DNA of 64,000 bases from Chloroflexota bacterium (GTDB lineage: Bacteria > Chloroflexota > Dehalococcoidia > Lucifugimonadales > GCA-002723415), in the NCBI GenBank assembly GCA_002723415.1, contig PBOA01000002.1:13600-77599 (forward strand), read 5' to 3'. This document shows, piece after piece, positions 7,364 to 16,237 of the stretch (within the stretch, counting starts at the first letter, position 1; each line of letters opens with the position of its first letter). The notes beneath the pieces were generated by a model, which did not search any database, was not told where the DNA came from, and saw nothing but the letters and a program-made list of their open reading frames with translations. The translations under genes and the position numbers were made by a program.

Positions 7364-8629
7364 TTAATTAGAGCTAAACTTAACAGGAGGCTTAGCCATA
7401 ATAGCAGATATAATACAAAGTATAGGTAATATCATAAATAAAGAAATCGATTTTTCATACGAACCAGTATGATCAACTAACCACGCTAATGGAAACGGAC
7501 CTATTGCAGCAGAACCAACAACTATTGTAGTAACAAAACCCTTTATAGAACCTATTGATTTTCTCCCATAATAATTAGCCCAAATTACAGGATTAACTAT
7601 TTGAGAAAAGCCCATAGAAAATCCTAATATACCAGCATAAAAAAAACCTTCCCATGTATTTGAAATTAAAAAAATAAAAAACATTCCTATAATTGCAATA
7701 ATTTGATTAAATGCTATCAAAAATCTTGCAGGAAATTTCTCTATCAAAAAGCCTGAGGAAAACGAACCTATGAGCATCATAGGAGAAACCGCAAAAAATG
7801 CCTTAGCTGCTAGTGAAGAATCTAACCCACGATTATCAAATAAAGGCACCTGTATGAATGTTAATGCAGTCATAATTAATGGATTTGAAGTATTTGCAAA
7901 TAATAAAAACCAAAAAGTCTTAGTTTTCATAGCATCAATTAAAGTCCAATTAACTTCGTCAACAATATAATTTTGGGTATGGTCTACATTATTTTTTGAA
8001 TAAATTGATCCATCAGGAAATAAACCAATTGATTCAGGACTCCTGCGAAGTATTAATAAAGAGGGAATAAGTAGTCCCAATAAAATTATAATGGCTAAAA
8101 ATCTCCATGATTCTTCCCAACTGTTATTTATGATTAGAATAAAAATTAAATTTGGATATACAGCTTGACTAATTGAGCTACCTAATGAATTAAATGCACT
8201 AGCTCTTCCTCTATATTTCACAAACCAAACTGCAATTAAACTACTTGAAACTAAAAATAACGCGCCTTGCCCTAAAGATCTAAGCAAAGTAAAACCAATG
8301 TATAATTCAAATGAACTAGAAACATGACTCATCCAAATACAACTTATGCTAAGTAAGACTGCAATTAATGGCATTAAAATTTGACCACCTAATTTGTCAA
8401 AAGATTTACCTATAAAAATCATAAAGAAAGCAGCCGATAAAGATCCTAAAGTATATAAACTTGCAATTTCAGACAAACTCAAATCCAAACTTTTACGCAT
8501 TGGCTCTAAAAATATAGATATTGAATACGTTTGACCAGGTCCAGAAAAAAACATTGCTAAACCTGTTACAAATAAAACTAACCACCCATAATAATAAGGA
8601 AAAATCTTCTGTATATTAAAAGGATTCAT
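7364..8629 (-). CDS. MFS transporter
   Basis: The protein (421 aa) is a 12-segment major facilitator, with the half-repeat pattern, a GKSFDKLGGQ-type loop between segments 2 and 3 (the family's motif A region) and a long central loop near residue 200. It resembles the monocarboxylate/oxalate-formate transporter-like group in layout, but the substrate is not evident. Its ATG directly follows the TAG stop of the serine hydrolase gene with no spacing, so the two are surely co-transcribed and probably coupled. It may import the compound handled by the hydrolase or amidase beside it, which is inference. Confidence 0.88.
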   Translation of the reverse strand: MNPFNIQKIFPYYYGWLVLFVTGLAMFFSGPGQTYSISIFLEPMRKSLDLSLSEIASLYTLGSLSAAFFMIFIGKSFDKLGGQILMPLIAVLLSISCIWMSHVSSSFELYIGFTLLRSLGQGALFLVSSSLIAVWFVKYRGRASAFNSLGSSISQAVYPNLIFILIINNSWEESWRFLAIIILLGLLIPSLLILRRSPESIGLFPDGSIYSKNNVDHTQNYIVDEVNWTLIDAMKTKTFWFLLFANTSNPLIMTALTFIQVPLFDNRGLDSSLAAKAFFAVSPMMLIGSFSSGFLIEKFPARFLIAFNQIIAIIGMFFIFLISNTWEGFFYAGILGFSMGFSQIVNPVIWANYYGRKSIGSIKGFVTTIVVGSAAIGPFPLAWLVDHTGSYEKSISLFMILPILCIISAIMAKPPVKFSSN

Positions 8630-9826
8630 CTAATTACACGAATAAACGATTCTCTTTAACTCACTTCTAATTTTATATGAGTAGGAAGGCATCAATTGAG
8701 TTAAAAAAACAAAAATAAATTCTGACTGTGGATCAATCCAAAAATATGTGCTAGCAGCCCCCCCCCAACCATATTGTCCAGCTGGTCCTTCAATATTTTG
8801 ATTCATTTGTATAGAAAATCCCAAACCAAACCCTATTCCTTCAAAAGATGATTCAGCCCATCTTAAACCCGGCATAGCAGTTGAAAGTAAATCCTGATTA
8901 TTTATCAAATGATTTTTAGTCATTAAATCTATAGTATTAGATTCAATTATACGATTATTATTAAATATCCCTTTGTTCAACAACATCAAAGAAAAATTAA
9001 TATAATCATCTAACGTTGAAAGTAGCCCAGCCCCTCCTGAAAAAAAAGCTGGCTTATTTAAAAATTTACTATTAATAGAATCATCAATTAATTTCAATTT
9101 GTCTGTAGGACTATTATAATAATTTGATGTAAGCCTATCTATTTGGTTTTCATGTGCATAAAACCCAGTGTCTGACATATCAAGTGGATAAAAAATATTT
9201 TCCTTCATATATTCTTCCAATGAATAACCAGAAACTAATGATATTATATACCCAATCACATCAGTAGATACCGAATAATTCCATAAAGTTCCTGGTGAAA
9301 AAAGTAAAGGCATATAAGATAAAGACTCTATAAATTCTTCTCCAGACTTATCAAAATAACCATCTGGAGATAATATTTGCCTATAAGCTTTATCTACTTT
9401 AGTATCACTAATATAACCATAACTCAAACCAGATTGATGAGTCATCAAATCTTTTATCGTCATATGCCTAATAGGATTTTGAACAGTAAAGCTCCCTAAT
9501 TCCCCAGACTTATAAACTTTTAATTTTTCCCATGTTTTAATATATTTATGTACAGGATCATCCAGATCTATTTTATTTGATTCATATAGTTGCATTAATG
9601 CAACACTAGTAATTGGTTTAGTCATAGAAAAGATTCTAAAAATTGAATCCCTTTTCATAACTCTAGAACGTTTAATATCCCTCATGCCAAAAGGTCCCAA
9701 TGAAATTACTTCATTATTAATATAGAGTCCTACTAAAGCACCAGAGTATTTACCAGCATCTATATAATTTTTTTGAATATGGTTTTCTATCTGAATTAAT
9801 TTTTTATCAGATAAATCAAACAACAT
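8630..9826 (-). CDS. EstB-like serine hydrolase (beta-lactamase family, class C fold)
   Basis: The protein (398 aa) has the catalytic SxxK motif SMTK (near residue 67), the YxN-like YSV in LWNYSVSTDV, and a C-terminal WGG motif in place of KTG, the pattern of EstB-type esterases and related peptidases in family PF00144. The end, with FLTQLMPS, is also typical of this group. No signal peptide is present, so it is probably cytoplasmic. Its ATG is separated by a single base from the TGA of the biotin carrier gene (TGATATG), so it belongs to the decarboxylase operon by position. Substrate unknown; penicillin hydrolysis is unlikely. Confidence 0.88.
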   Translation of the reverse strand: MLFDLSDKKLIQIENHIQKNYIDAGKYSGALVGLYINNEVISLGPFGMRDIKRSRVMKRDSIFRIFSMTKPITSVALMQLYESNKIDLDDPVHKYIKTWEKLKVYKSGELGSFTVQNPIRHMTIKDLMTHQSGLSYGYISDTKVDKAYRQILSPDGYFDKSGEEFIESLSYMPLLFSPGTLWNYSVSTDVIGYIISLVSGYSLEEYMKENIFYPLDMSDTGFYAHENQIDRLTSNYYNSPTDKLKLIDDSINSKFLNKPAFFSGGAGLLSTLDDYINFSLMLLNKGIFNNNRIIESNTIDLMTKNHLINNQDLLSTAMPGLRWAESSFEGIGFGLGFSIQMNQNIEGPAGQYGWGGAASTYFWIDPQSEFIFVFLTQLMPSYSYKIRSELKRIVYSCN

Positions 9827-9827
9827 A

Positions 9828-10241
9828 TCATTCCAATTCTATTATTGGAGATCCATCATTTACTTGATCACCAGATGAAACAAAAACCTTTTTGACTATA
9901 CCAGACCAATCAGCTTTCAAAGATTGTTGCATTTTCATTGCTTCTAAAATACATATATCATCTCCTGTAATAACTTGATCGCCTTCTTTGACTGAAACTG
10001 ATATTATTGACCCCGGCATTGGAGAATAAAAAGTTTTCCCCGAAGAAGTCTCATTATTATTAGAAATATTTGAAGTATTTGACGGTTTTTCTTCTTTAGG
10101 TTTAGATTTTGAATCTAATTGATCTATATAAACTTCGACTTCATCCCCATCAACCATAACACTAATCGGATTCGTATCAATATTATCAATTTCTACAACA
10201 TATTCTCTTTCACCAATTTTTACTTTTATTTTTTTATCCAT
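9828..10241 (-). CDS. Biotin carrier protein (decarboxylase/carboxylase biotinyl subunit)
   Basis: The protein (137 aa) ends in a biotinyl domain with EAMKMQ and Lys103 as the biotinylation site, after a flexible Ser/Asn-rich linker (about 46-68). The N-terminal part is a short domain as found in the separate biotin subunits of Na+-translocating decarboxylases and in some acyl-CoA carboxylases. It follows the beta subunit gene by 27 bases in the same direction. It should carry the carboxyl group to the membrane beta subunit, which removes CO2 and pumps Na+. It might also serve a carboxylase encoded elsewhere. Confidence 0.92.
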   Translation of the reverse strand: MDKKIKVKIGEREYVVEIDNIDTNPISVMVDGDEVEVYIDQLDSKSKPKEEKPSNTSNISNNNETSSGKTFYSPMPGSIISVSVKEGDQVITGDDICILEAMKMQQSLKADWSGIVKKVFVSSGDQVNDGSPIIELE

Positions 10242-10268
10242 TTTTCAAATACTCAAATTTATTTATAC

Positions 10269-11420
10269 TTAGAACCCTTTAACTAAAGTAATAAAAACAC
10301 CTGCTACAACTGCTGAACCAATCACACCAGCAACATTCGGACCCATGGCATGCGATAACAAGTAAGTTTTTGAATTGTTCTCTTGACCTATATGATGTGA
10401 TAATCTAGCAGCCATAGGTACTGCAGAAACTCCAGCTGAACCTATTAATGGATTGATTTTTTCTTTCAAAAATAAATTCATTAATTTAGCAAAAAGTAAC
10501 CCTCCAACTGTACCAAACATAAAAGCAACCAAACCCAAAACAAGAATTATAATTGTATCCAGTTTAAAAACTGTATCTGCTGTTAACTGAGTTCCAACAG
10601 TAAGCATCAAGAAAATTGTAGCTATATTCAGAAGTTCATTTGATGCTGCCGAACTTAACCTAGGTACAACTCCACTTTCTTTAAATAAATTACCAATAAT
10701 AAACATTGAAATTAGAGGTGCTGATCTAGGAACAACTAAAATTACTATTACCATTGCTAAACAAGGAAATATTATTTTCTCTAGTTTTGAAACATCTCTG
10801 GCAGGTTTCATTTCAATCTTACGTTCAGATTCAGTTGTTAAAAGTCTCATCAAAGGAGGTTGTATAAAGCCTATCGCTGCCATATAAGAGTATGCTATCA
10901 CCGCTGTTATCCCTAACAATTCTGGAGCTAATTGCGCAGATAAGAATATTGTTGTTGGCCCATCTGCCCCTCCAATTATTCCTATTGCAGCTGCCTCATT
11001 CAGGGAAAATAATCCCGTAGCCAAAGCACCCCAAAAAGCACAAAATATTCCTACCTGAGCTGCTGCACCCAATAGCAATACTTTGGGGTTAGAAATTATA
11101 GGACCAAAATCTGTCATTGCTCCAATACCTAAAAAAATTATTGGAGGTAAAATATTCCAAAAGGATAAACCATAATGAAAAAATATACCAAAAATACCTG
11201 ATTCTTGATAACCAATACTTTCAGTAGGAGAATTTAATAAGCCAGTTAATGGAAGATTTGCAATAATCACTCCCAATCCAATAGGTAATAATTCATAAGG
11301 TTCCAAATTTTTATTTATAGCTATATATATGAAAATCAAACCAACTGTTAACATCACACAGTTTTTCCAATTTATAGCTACAAAACCAGTTGAATTAAAG
11401 AATTCTATAAATTCTGACAC
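10269..11420 (-). CDS. Na+-translocating decarboxylase beta subunit (OadB/GcdB family)
   Basis: The protein (383 aa) is the membrane subunit that decarboxylates carboxybiotin and pumps Na+ outward. The hallmark GGADGPTTIFLSAQL region is at about 153-167, followed by AYSYMAAIGFIQPP, both typical of OadB, GcdB and MmdB. It has about nine to ten hydrophobic segments. The start is GTG; an in-frame stop just upstream excludes an earlier start. It lies between the gamma-like gene and the biotin carrier gene. The carboxyltransferase subunit that would name the substrate (oxaloacetate, methylmalonyl-CoA, glutaconyl-CoA) is not in this window. Confidence 0.95.
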   Translation of the reverse strand: MSEFIEFFNSTGFVAINWKNCVMLTVGLIFIYIAINKNLEPYELLPIGLGVIIANLPLTGLLNSPTESIGYQESGIFGIFFHYGLSFWNILPPIIFLGIGAMTDFGPIISNPKVLLLGAAAQVGIFCAFWGALATGLFSLNEAAAIGIIGGADGPTTIFLSAQLAPELLGITAVIAYSYMAAIGFIQPPLMRLLTTESERKIEMKPARDVSKLEKIIFPCLAMVIVILVVPRSAPLISMFIIGNLFKESGVVPRLSSAASNELLNIATIFLMLTVGTQLTADTVFKLDTIIILVLGLVAFMFGTVGGLLFAKLMNLFLKEKINPLIGSAGVSAVPMAARLSHHIGQENNSKTYLLSHAMGPNVAGVIGSAVVAGVFITLVKGF

Positions 11421-11454
11421 TTTTTATACACATCCATTTTTCTTCAAAAATATA

Positions 11455-11709
11455 TTATGGTTTATTATCAAATTTAGAATTAGCTAAAACCAAAGTTACC
11501 GCAGCTACAGCTGCTTTTGATTTATTAATAGCTTCTAATTCTATTTTCTTATTTTTATTTAAATTGATATTGTCAATATAATTTAAAATTTTTCTTGTAA
11601 AAAAGCTAGTAAAATAAGCAGAAAACATCAAAAATATTAATAGTCCAAATGCAACACTAACTCCAATAAAAGTTAAATTTAAAGCTTGATTAAATATATT
11701 TGTATCCAA
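11455..11709 (-). CDS. Decarboxylase gamma subunit (OadG family)
   Basis: The small protein (84 aa) has one membrane segment near the N-terminus (about 12-35) followed by a charged, Lys/Asn-rich tail, the layout of OadG/MmdD gamma subunits that hold the pump together. Position before the beta subunit supports this. The start is TTG with GAGG 5 bases upstream. Sequence conservation in the family is low, so the call rests on size, topology and place. Confidence 0.8.
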   Translation of the reverse strand: MDTNIFNQALNLTFIGVSVAFGLLIFLMFSAYFTSFFTRKILNYIDNINLNKNKKIELEAINKSKAAVAAVTLVLANSKFDNKP

Positions 11710-11857
11710 TATATCCTCGGACTATCGCTTTTACAATATTTCAAAAGATTATTGTACACCAACAAAATAATTTCCAGCAATACAGTTACACAAATTTACA
11801 ATCAGATATATAATATAAATTATAAAATTAAATTTATAACCGATAGGAATTAATTTT

Positions 11858-12622
11858 ATGAAATTAAAAATTGATTTTAATTGCGATATGGGCGAAAGCT
11901 TTGGTATGTATAAAATGGGAGCTGATGAACAAATAATCCCCTACATAACATCAGCAAACATTGCTTGTGGTTTTCATGCTGGAGATCCAAATTGGATGAA
12001 TCAGACAGTGAAATTGGCAGAAAAAAATAATGTCGGGATAGGTGCCCACCCAAGCTTCCCAGATTTAAAAGGTTTTGGAAGAAGAAATATGAATGTATCA
12101 AATGAAGAAGTGAAAAATGATTTAAAATATCAAATGGGAGCCTTGACTGCTTTTACTAAAGATAAAAAACTTCAACATGTAAAACCTCATGGAGCAATGT
12201 ACAACCAAAGCGTTGAAGATGAAAATCTATCCCGTGCGATTTGCGAAGCGATTTTAGAATTTGATGAAAACATTATACTTATTGCACTAGCTAATTCTAA
12301 ATGGATAAAAATAGCTAAAGAAATGGGATTAAAAGTAGCTAGAGAAATATTTGCAGATAGAGCTTTAAATCCAGATGGCTCACTAGTATCTAGATCAATT
12401 ACAGGATCAGTAATTCATGACACTAAAACTGTAATTAATAGAAGTATTAAAATGATAAAGAACGGTAGCGCCACTACAATAGAAGGCAAAGAAATTTCAG
12501 TTGAAGCTGACAGCATATGTCTACATAGTGACACTCCGGGTTCAATAGAAATGGCTAAACTACTTCATTCTGAATTAGGTCAGAATGGTATTGAAATCCA
12601 AAAAATTACTAGCTTAGTATAA
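11858..12622 (+). CDS. pxpA: 5-oxoprolinase subunit PxpA (LamB/YcsF family)
   Basis: The protein (254 aa, full length) has the family's N-terminal DFNCDMGESFG and internal GAHPSFPDLKGFGRR motifs. PxpA works with PxpB and PxpC to open 5-oxoproline (pyroglutamate) to glutamate at the expense of ATP, in the cytoplasm. The three genes follow in the order A, B, C. The ATG at 11858 has AGGA about 9 bases upstream. A possible -10 (TATAAT, 11809-11814) precedes it, without a good -35. The divergent neighbour is the Na+-pump gamma subunit gene. Confidence 0.95.
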   Translation: MKLKIDFNCDMGESFGMYKMGADEQIIPYITSANIACGFHAGDPNWMNQTVKLAEKNNVGIGAHPSFPDLKGFGRRNMNVSNEEVKNDLKYQMGALTAFTKDKKLQHVKPHGAMYNQSVEDENLSRAICEAILEFDENIILIALANSKWIKIAKEMGLKVAREIFADRALNPDGSLVSRSITGSVIHDTKTVINRSIKMIKNGSATTIEGKEISVEADSICLHSDTPGSIEMAKLLHSELGQNGIEIQKITSLV

Positions 12623-12657
12623 TCTCAAATTATAAAATATAAAATGGATAAAGTTTT

Positions 12658-13374
12658 ATGAATACAGAATTAAAATTTTTGTCAGCAGGAAACCAATCTC
12701 TAGTTACTGAATTAGGTAACACAATAAACAATGAAATAAATCAAAATATTCGAGCTTTAACTTACTCAATTGAAAAAAATAATATCGATGGAGTAATTGA
12801 ATTAATACCTTCCTACAGGTCAATAATGATAAATTTTGATCCTTTAAAATTATGTATACTTGATTTAAAAAAAACAATATCAGAGTTATATTTAAATCTG
12901 AAATCAATAGATTTACCTGAACCAAAGACTATCGAAATCCCTACACTTTATGGTGGAAAACAAGGACCCGACTTAGAATTTGTAGCTAAAAATTCTAAAC
13001 TAACTGTAGAAGAAGTTATTTCTATACACAGTAATAATATTTACCCAATATTTATGATTGGTTTCACACCAGGATTTCCTTATCTAAAAGGATTAGATCA
13101 AAGGCTATCTACACCTAGATTAAAAACACCTAGAATATCTATACCAGAAGGCTCGGTTGGTATAGCTGAAAACCAAACAGGAATATATCCAATAAAATCC
13201 CCTGGAGGATGGCAAATAATTGGAAGAACACCTATAAAGCTATTTTCTCCAAATAAATTGAATCCATTCATTTTTAATATAGGTGATAATTTGAAATTCA
13301 CAATATTATCAAATGAAAAAGAATTTTATGAAATCGAAGAAAAAATAAATTTATCCAAGGAAAATTCTATATGA
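12658..13374 (+). CDS. pxpB: 5-oxoprolinase subunit PxpB (KipI/allophanate hydrolase subunit 1 family)
   Basis: The protein (238 aa) shows the family core FMIGFTPGFPYLKGLD followed by TPRLKTPRISIPEGSVG and the GGWQIIGRTP motif. It pairs with PxpC; together they are needed for ATP-dependent ring opening of 5-oxoproline. Homologues were called KipI, a kinase inhibitor in Bacillus, but the pxpA-B-C arrangement points to the oxoprolinase role. Its stop overlaps the PxpC start as ATGA. Confidence 0.95.
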   Translation: MNTELKFLSAGNQSLVTELGNTINNEINQNIRALTYSIEKNNIDGVIELIPSYRSIMINFDPLKLCILDLKKTISELYLNLKSIDLPEPKTIEIPTLYGGKQGPDLEFVAKNSKLTVEEVISIHSNNIYPIFMIGFTPGFPYLKGLDQRLSTPRLKTPRISIPEGSVGIAENQTGIYPIKSPGGWQIIGRTPIKLFSPNKLNPFIFNIGDNLKFTILSNEKEFYEIEEKINLSKENSI

Positions 13375-14531
13375 ATGAAGAAACTTTCGAAATTATAGAC
13401 GGGGGACTCTTGACTACCGTACAAGACACCGGTAGATATGGATATCAAAAATTTGGTGTTCCTAATTCTGGGGGTATGGATCTACAAGCTTTGAAATCTG
13501 CAAACATATTATTAAATAATCCAATAGATTCTGCTTGTTTAGAAATAACAATAATTGGTCCCAAAATAAAATTTCTTAAAAAGACTTTCATATCAATTAC
13601 TGGTGCAAACATATCTCCAAAACTCAATAATAAAGATATCCCAATGTGGCAGTCTATCAAAATATCCGAGGGAGATGTTCTTGAGTTTAAAGAATTAATC
13701 GATGGAGTAAGAGGATATATAGGTTTTATGGGAGGCATAAATGTAGAAAAAGTTATGGGAAGCAGATCTACATATATACCTGGGAATATAGGTGGGTTTG
13801 AAGGACGCAAATTACAAGCTGGCGATATCTTAAAATCATTTTGCAATAATCATATCAACGATATGCATCTAAGAAAATATAAACCATTATTATATGGCCA
13901 TCAACATGAAATAAGAATTATATTAGGCCCTCAAAATGACTATTTCTCCGCAGAGTCAATATCAACTTTATTAAACTCAGAATATAAAATTTCACTTGAA
14001 TCTGACAGAATGGGATATAGGTTAGATGGCCCAGTGATAAAACATATTCATACAGCGGACATAATTTCTGATGGAAGCCCAAATGGATCTATTCAAATCC
14101 CCGGCGATGGAATACCAATAATCCTTTTATCCGACCGAGGTACTACTGGTGGTTATACTAAAATAGCAACAGTAATCTCAACTGACTTATCCAAACTAGG
14201 CCAAGCTTTACCTGGTGATATTATAAAATTCAAAGTAATCACATTTGAAGAAGCCGATAAATTAACTATATCAGAAAGGGAAGTTTTAAAATCTTATGAA
14301 GAATTTGCTAATAAAGATGAAGATAAAATTTTTAATATAATGATTGATGGCGAATTAATTGAATCAAATTACACTTCAGAAAAAATATATTCTACCAAAG
14401 AAAAATTACCCTCTCCAATTATTAGCAATTCAATTAATTTAAAAACTAAAATACCGAAATCTGGCCATGAATTTGATTTTAAATTGGAATATTCACGAAA
14501 AAAATTAATCGATGAGAATAAATTGAATTAA
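13371..14531 (+). CDS. pxpC: 5-oxoprolinase subunit PxpC (allophanate hydrolase subunit 2 family)
   Basis: The protein (386 aa) is a PxpC/KipA homologue: it begins with IIDGGLLTTVQDTGRYGYQ and has SDRMGYRLDGP and DGIPIILLSDRGTTGGY later, all diagnostic. It is translated from an ATG that overlaps the pxpB stop by 4 bases. The last 70 or so residues form a charged tail rich in Lys, Glu and Asn beyond the family core. Role as partner of PxpB is well supported. Confidence 0.94.
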   Translation: MNEETFEIIDGGLLTTVQDTGRYGYQKFGVPNSGGMDLQALKSANILLNNPIDSACLEITIIGPKIKFLKKTFISITGANISPKLNNKDIPMWQSIKISEGDVLEFKELIDGVRGYIGFMGGINVEKVMGSRSTYIPGNIGGFEGRKLQAGDILKSFCNNHINDMHLRKYKPLLYGHQHEIRIILGPQNDYFSAESISTLLNSEYKISLESDRMGYRLDGPVIKHIHTADIISDGSPNGSIQIPGDGIPIILLSDRGTTGGYTKIATVISTDLSKLGQALPGDIIKFKVITFEEADKLTISEREVLKSYEEFANKDEDKIFNIMIDGELIESNYTSEKIYSTKEKLPSPIISNSINLKTKIPKSGHEFDFKLEYSRKKLIDENKLN

Positions 14532-14536
14532 TTTTT

Positions 14537-15166
14537 ATGAATATATTCAATACACTTTCAAAAGTATCTGAATGGGTTTTAAGTTTTAGCGATAGCCCAT
14601 GGGCCATATTTATCTTAATTACTAATTCTTTTACTGAATCCATTTTTTTTCCCATCCCTCCAGATGCATTATTAATATTAATTTCATTCCAAAATATTGA
14701 ATTAGCAATTTTAATGTCAATCATCACTACAATTTCTTCAGTTACTGGAGGAATTGTAGGTTATTATATTGGTAATAAATTGGGAAGAAATTTAACCAAA
14801 AAAATAATAAATGAAAAATATATTTTTAGAGCTGAAAATTTATTTTCTAGATTCGGCTTTTGGATTATAATAATTGCTGCTTTTACGCCTATCCCTTATA
14901 AAGTCTTCACATTAAGTGCTGGAATACTAAATTTAAACTTAAAACAGTTTATAATAGCATCACTTATAGGACGTTCTTTACGTTTTATGCTTATTGGAAT
15001 AATGATAACTATATTAGGTAATAAAATTAAGTTATTTCTAAATTCAAATTTTGACTTAATAACTATCATAACAACAATAGTTACTTTATCCATAATTCTA
15101 TTTATGATATTTTTAAGAAACAAAAAATCTAAAAATACGCATTATAATTTAAATTTAGAGGATTAA
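14537..15166 (+). CDS. DedA/VTT-domain membrane protein (YqaA-like)
   Basis: The protein (209 aa) has several hydrophobic segments and the VTT-domain pattern: an early ESIFFPIPPDALLI re-entrant stretch, GGIVGYYIGNKLGR and, later, AFTPIPYKVFTLSAGIL. DedA proteins are membrane transporters or scramblases for lipid carriers. It lies 5 bases after pxpC on the same strand, so it is co-transcribed, though no functional link to oxoproline is evident. Confidence 0.88.
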   Translation: MNIFNTLSKVSEWVLSFSDSPWAIFILITNSFTESIFFPIPPDALLILISFQNIELAILMSIITTISSVTGGIVGYYIGNKLGRNLTKKIINEKYIFRAENLFSRFGFWIIIIAAFTPIPYKVFTLSAGILNLNLKQFIIASLIGRSLRFMLIGIMITILGNKIKLFLNSNFDLITIITTIVTLSIILFMIFLRNKKSKNTHYNLNLED

Positions 15167-15171
15167 CCAAG

Positions 15172-16116
15172 ATGAATAACAATAATATTGTAGGTGTAGG
15201 CAATTATCAATATAGACTTATAGAAAATTGGGGACAAATCCCTAATATAGGGAAAGACCTTAAAAACAATTTTATTGTTTCAGGAGTTGCATGTGATTCA
15301 AGAGATAACGTTTATGTAGCTGTTAGAAATCTTCCTTACCCTCAAACCCTATCAGGCGCTATATTAGTTTTTAATAGAGATGGAAAATTTATTAAATCAA
15401 TTGGAGAAAATATCTTTACCACTCCACATCTTTTATATATAAATTCAAATGATGAAATTTTCTATACTGATGCTACTGATCATACAGTACGAAAAATATC
15501 ACCTTCTGGAAAGATACAAATGACATTAGGGGGGTATACATTAGGTGAAGGGAAACGGCCAATAGACCGATTTAAGACAATTTCACCTGATGGAAAACCA
15601 TTTAATCGCCCTACAAAAATAGTTGAGCATAAAACTACTGGCGAACTTTTTGTTTCAGATGGATATGGACAGAATCGAGTTCATAGATTAAAACCCGATG
15701 GTGAAGTAATTGTGTCGTGGGGTGAGACAGGAAAAGGTAAAAGCCAATTTGAACTTCCTCATAGTATTAATTTAGATAATAGAGATAGAGTGTTTGTTTT
15801 GGACAGACCTAATAATAGGTGCCAAATATTTAACATTAATGGAGATTATTTAGAAGAATGGGGAAATATAGTAAGTGATAATGAACAAATACTCAGTTCT
15901 GGGGAAAAAGGTCCAAATGATTTAATAATTGATGAACAAGATGTTTTGCATATTGTTTCAGGTTTTGGGAAATTATCTTTGATATCGTTAAATGGAGATA
16001 GACTTGGAGAATGGACTCCAGGCCCCTCACATGGCATTTGTATAGATAAACATGGTGATCTATATTTAGCTATGTTAAGAAATGGTGAAGGATTACGTAA
16101 ATATATAAGAATATAA
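15172..16116 (+). CDS. NHL-repeat beta-propeller protein
   Basis: The protein (314 aa) is built of NHL-type repeats with the recurring pattern of a short strand, D/N-x-x-x-x-V/L-F-V and R-V/I-x-x-F, for example LFVSDGYGQNRVHRL and VFVLDRPNNRCQIF, so it should fold as a six-bladed propeller. It resembles the peptidyl-amidoglycolate lyase domain and other soluble NHL proteins. No signal peptide is present. GAGG lies 10 bases before ATG. A specific enzymatic role cannot be claimed. Confidence 0.8.
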   Translation: MNNNNIVGVGNYQYRLIENWGQIPNIGKDLKNNFIVSGVACDSRDNVYVAVRNLPYPQTLSGAILVFNRDGKFIKSIGENIFTTPHLLYINSNDEIFYTDATDHTVRKISPSGKIQMTLGGYTLGEGKRPIDRFKTISPDGKPFNRPTKIVEHKTTGELFVSDGYGQNRVHRLKPDGEVIVSWGETGKGKSQFELPHSINLDNRDRVFVLDRPNNRCQIFNINGDYLEEWGNIVSDNEQILSSGEKGPNDLIIDEQDVLHIVSGFGKLSLISLNGDRLGEWTPGPSHGICIDKHGDLYLAMLRNGEGLRKYIRI

Positions 16117-16185
16117 AATATATTTTCTTATATATTTCTACCGATAAATTACATATTACTTTGTTGCAAATTTTTTAAATGCCTA

Positions 16186-16213
16186 TTACTCTTAATCAAT
16201 TAATCATTATAAT
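16186..16213 (+). promoter_or_regulatory. Candidate promoter of the MetE-like operon
   Basis: TTACTC (16186-16191) and TATAAT (16208-16213) are 16 bases apart, upstream of the first gene after the only larger gap (121 bases) in this plus-strand run. The -10 is perfect and the -35 weak. Confidence 0.4.
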
Positions 16214-16237
16214 TTAAAAAATAAATGGAGAATGAAT

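Noticed and set aside
13445..13846. Minus-strand 133-residue frame antisense to pxpC
   Set aside because: It lies wholly in a gene with strong family motifs and has no recognisable features.
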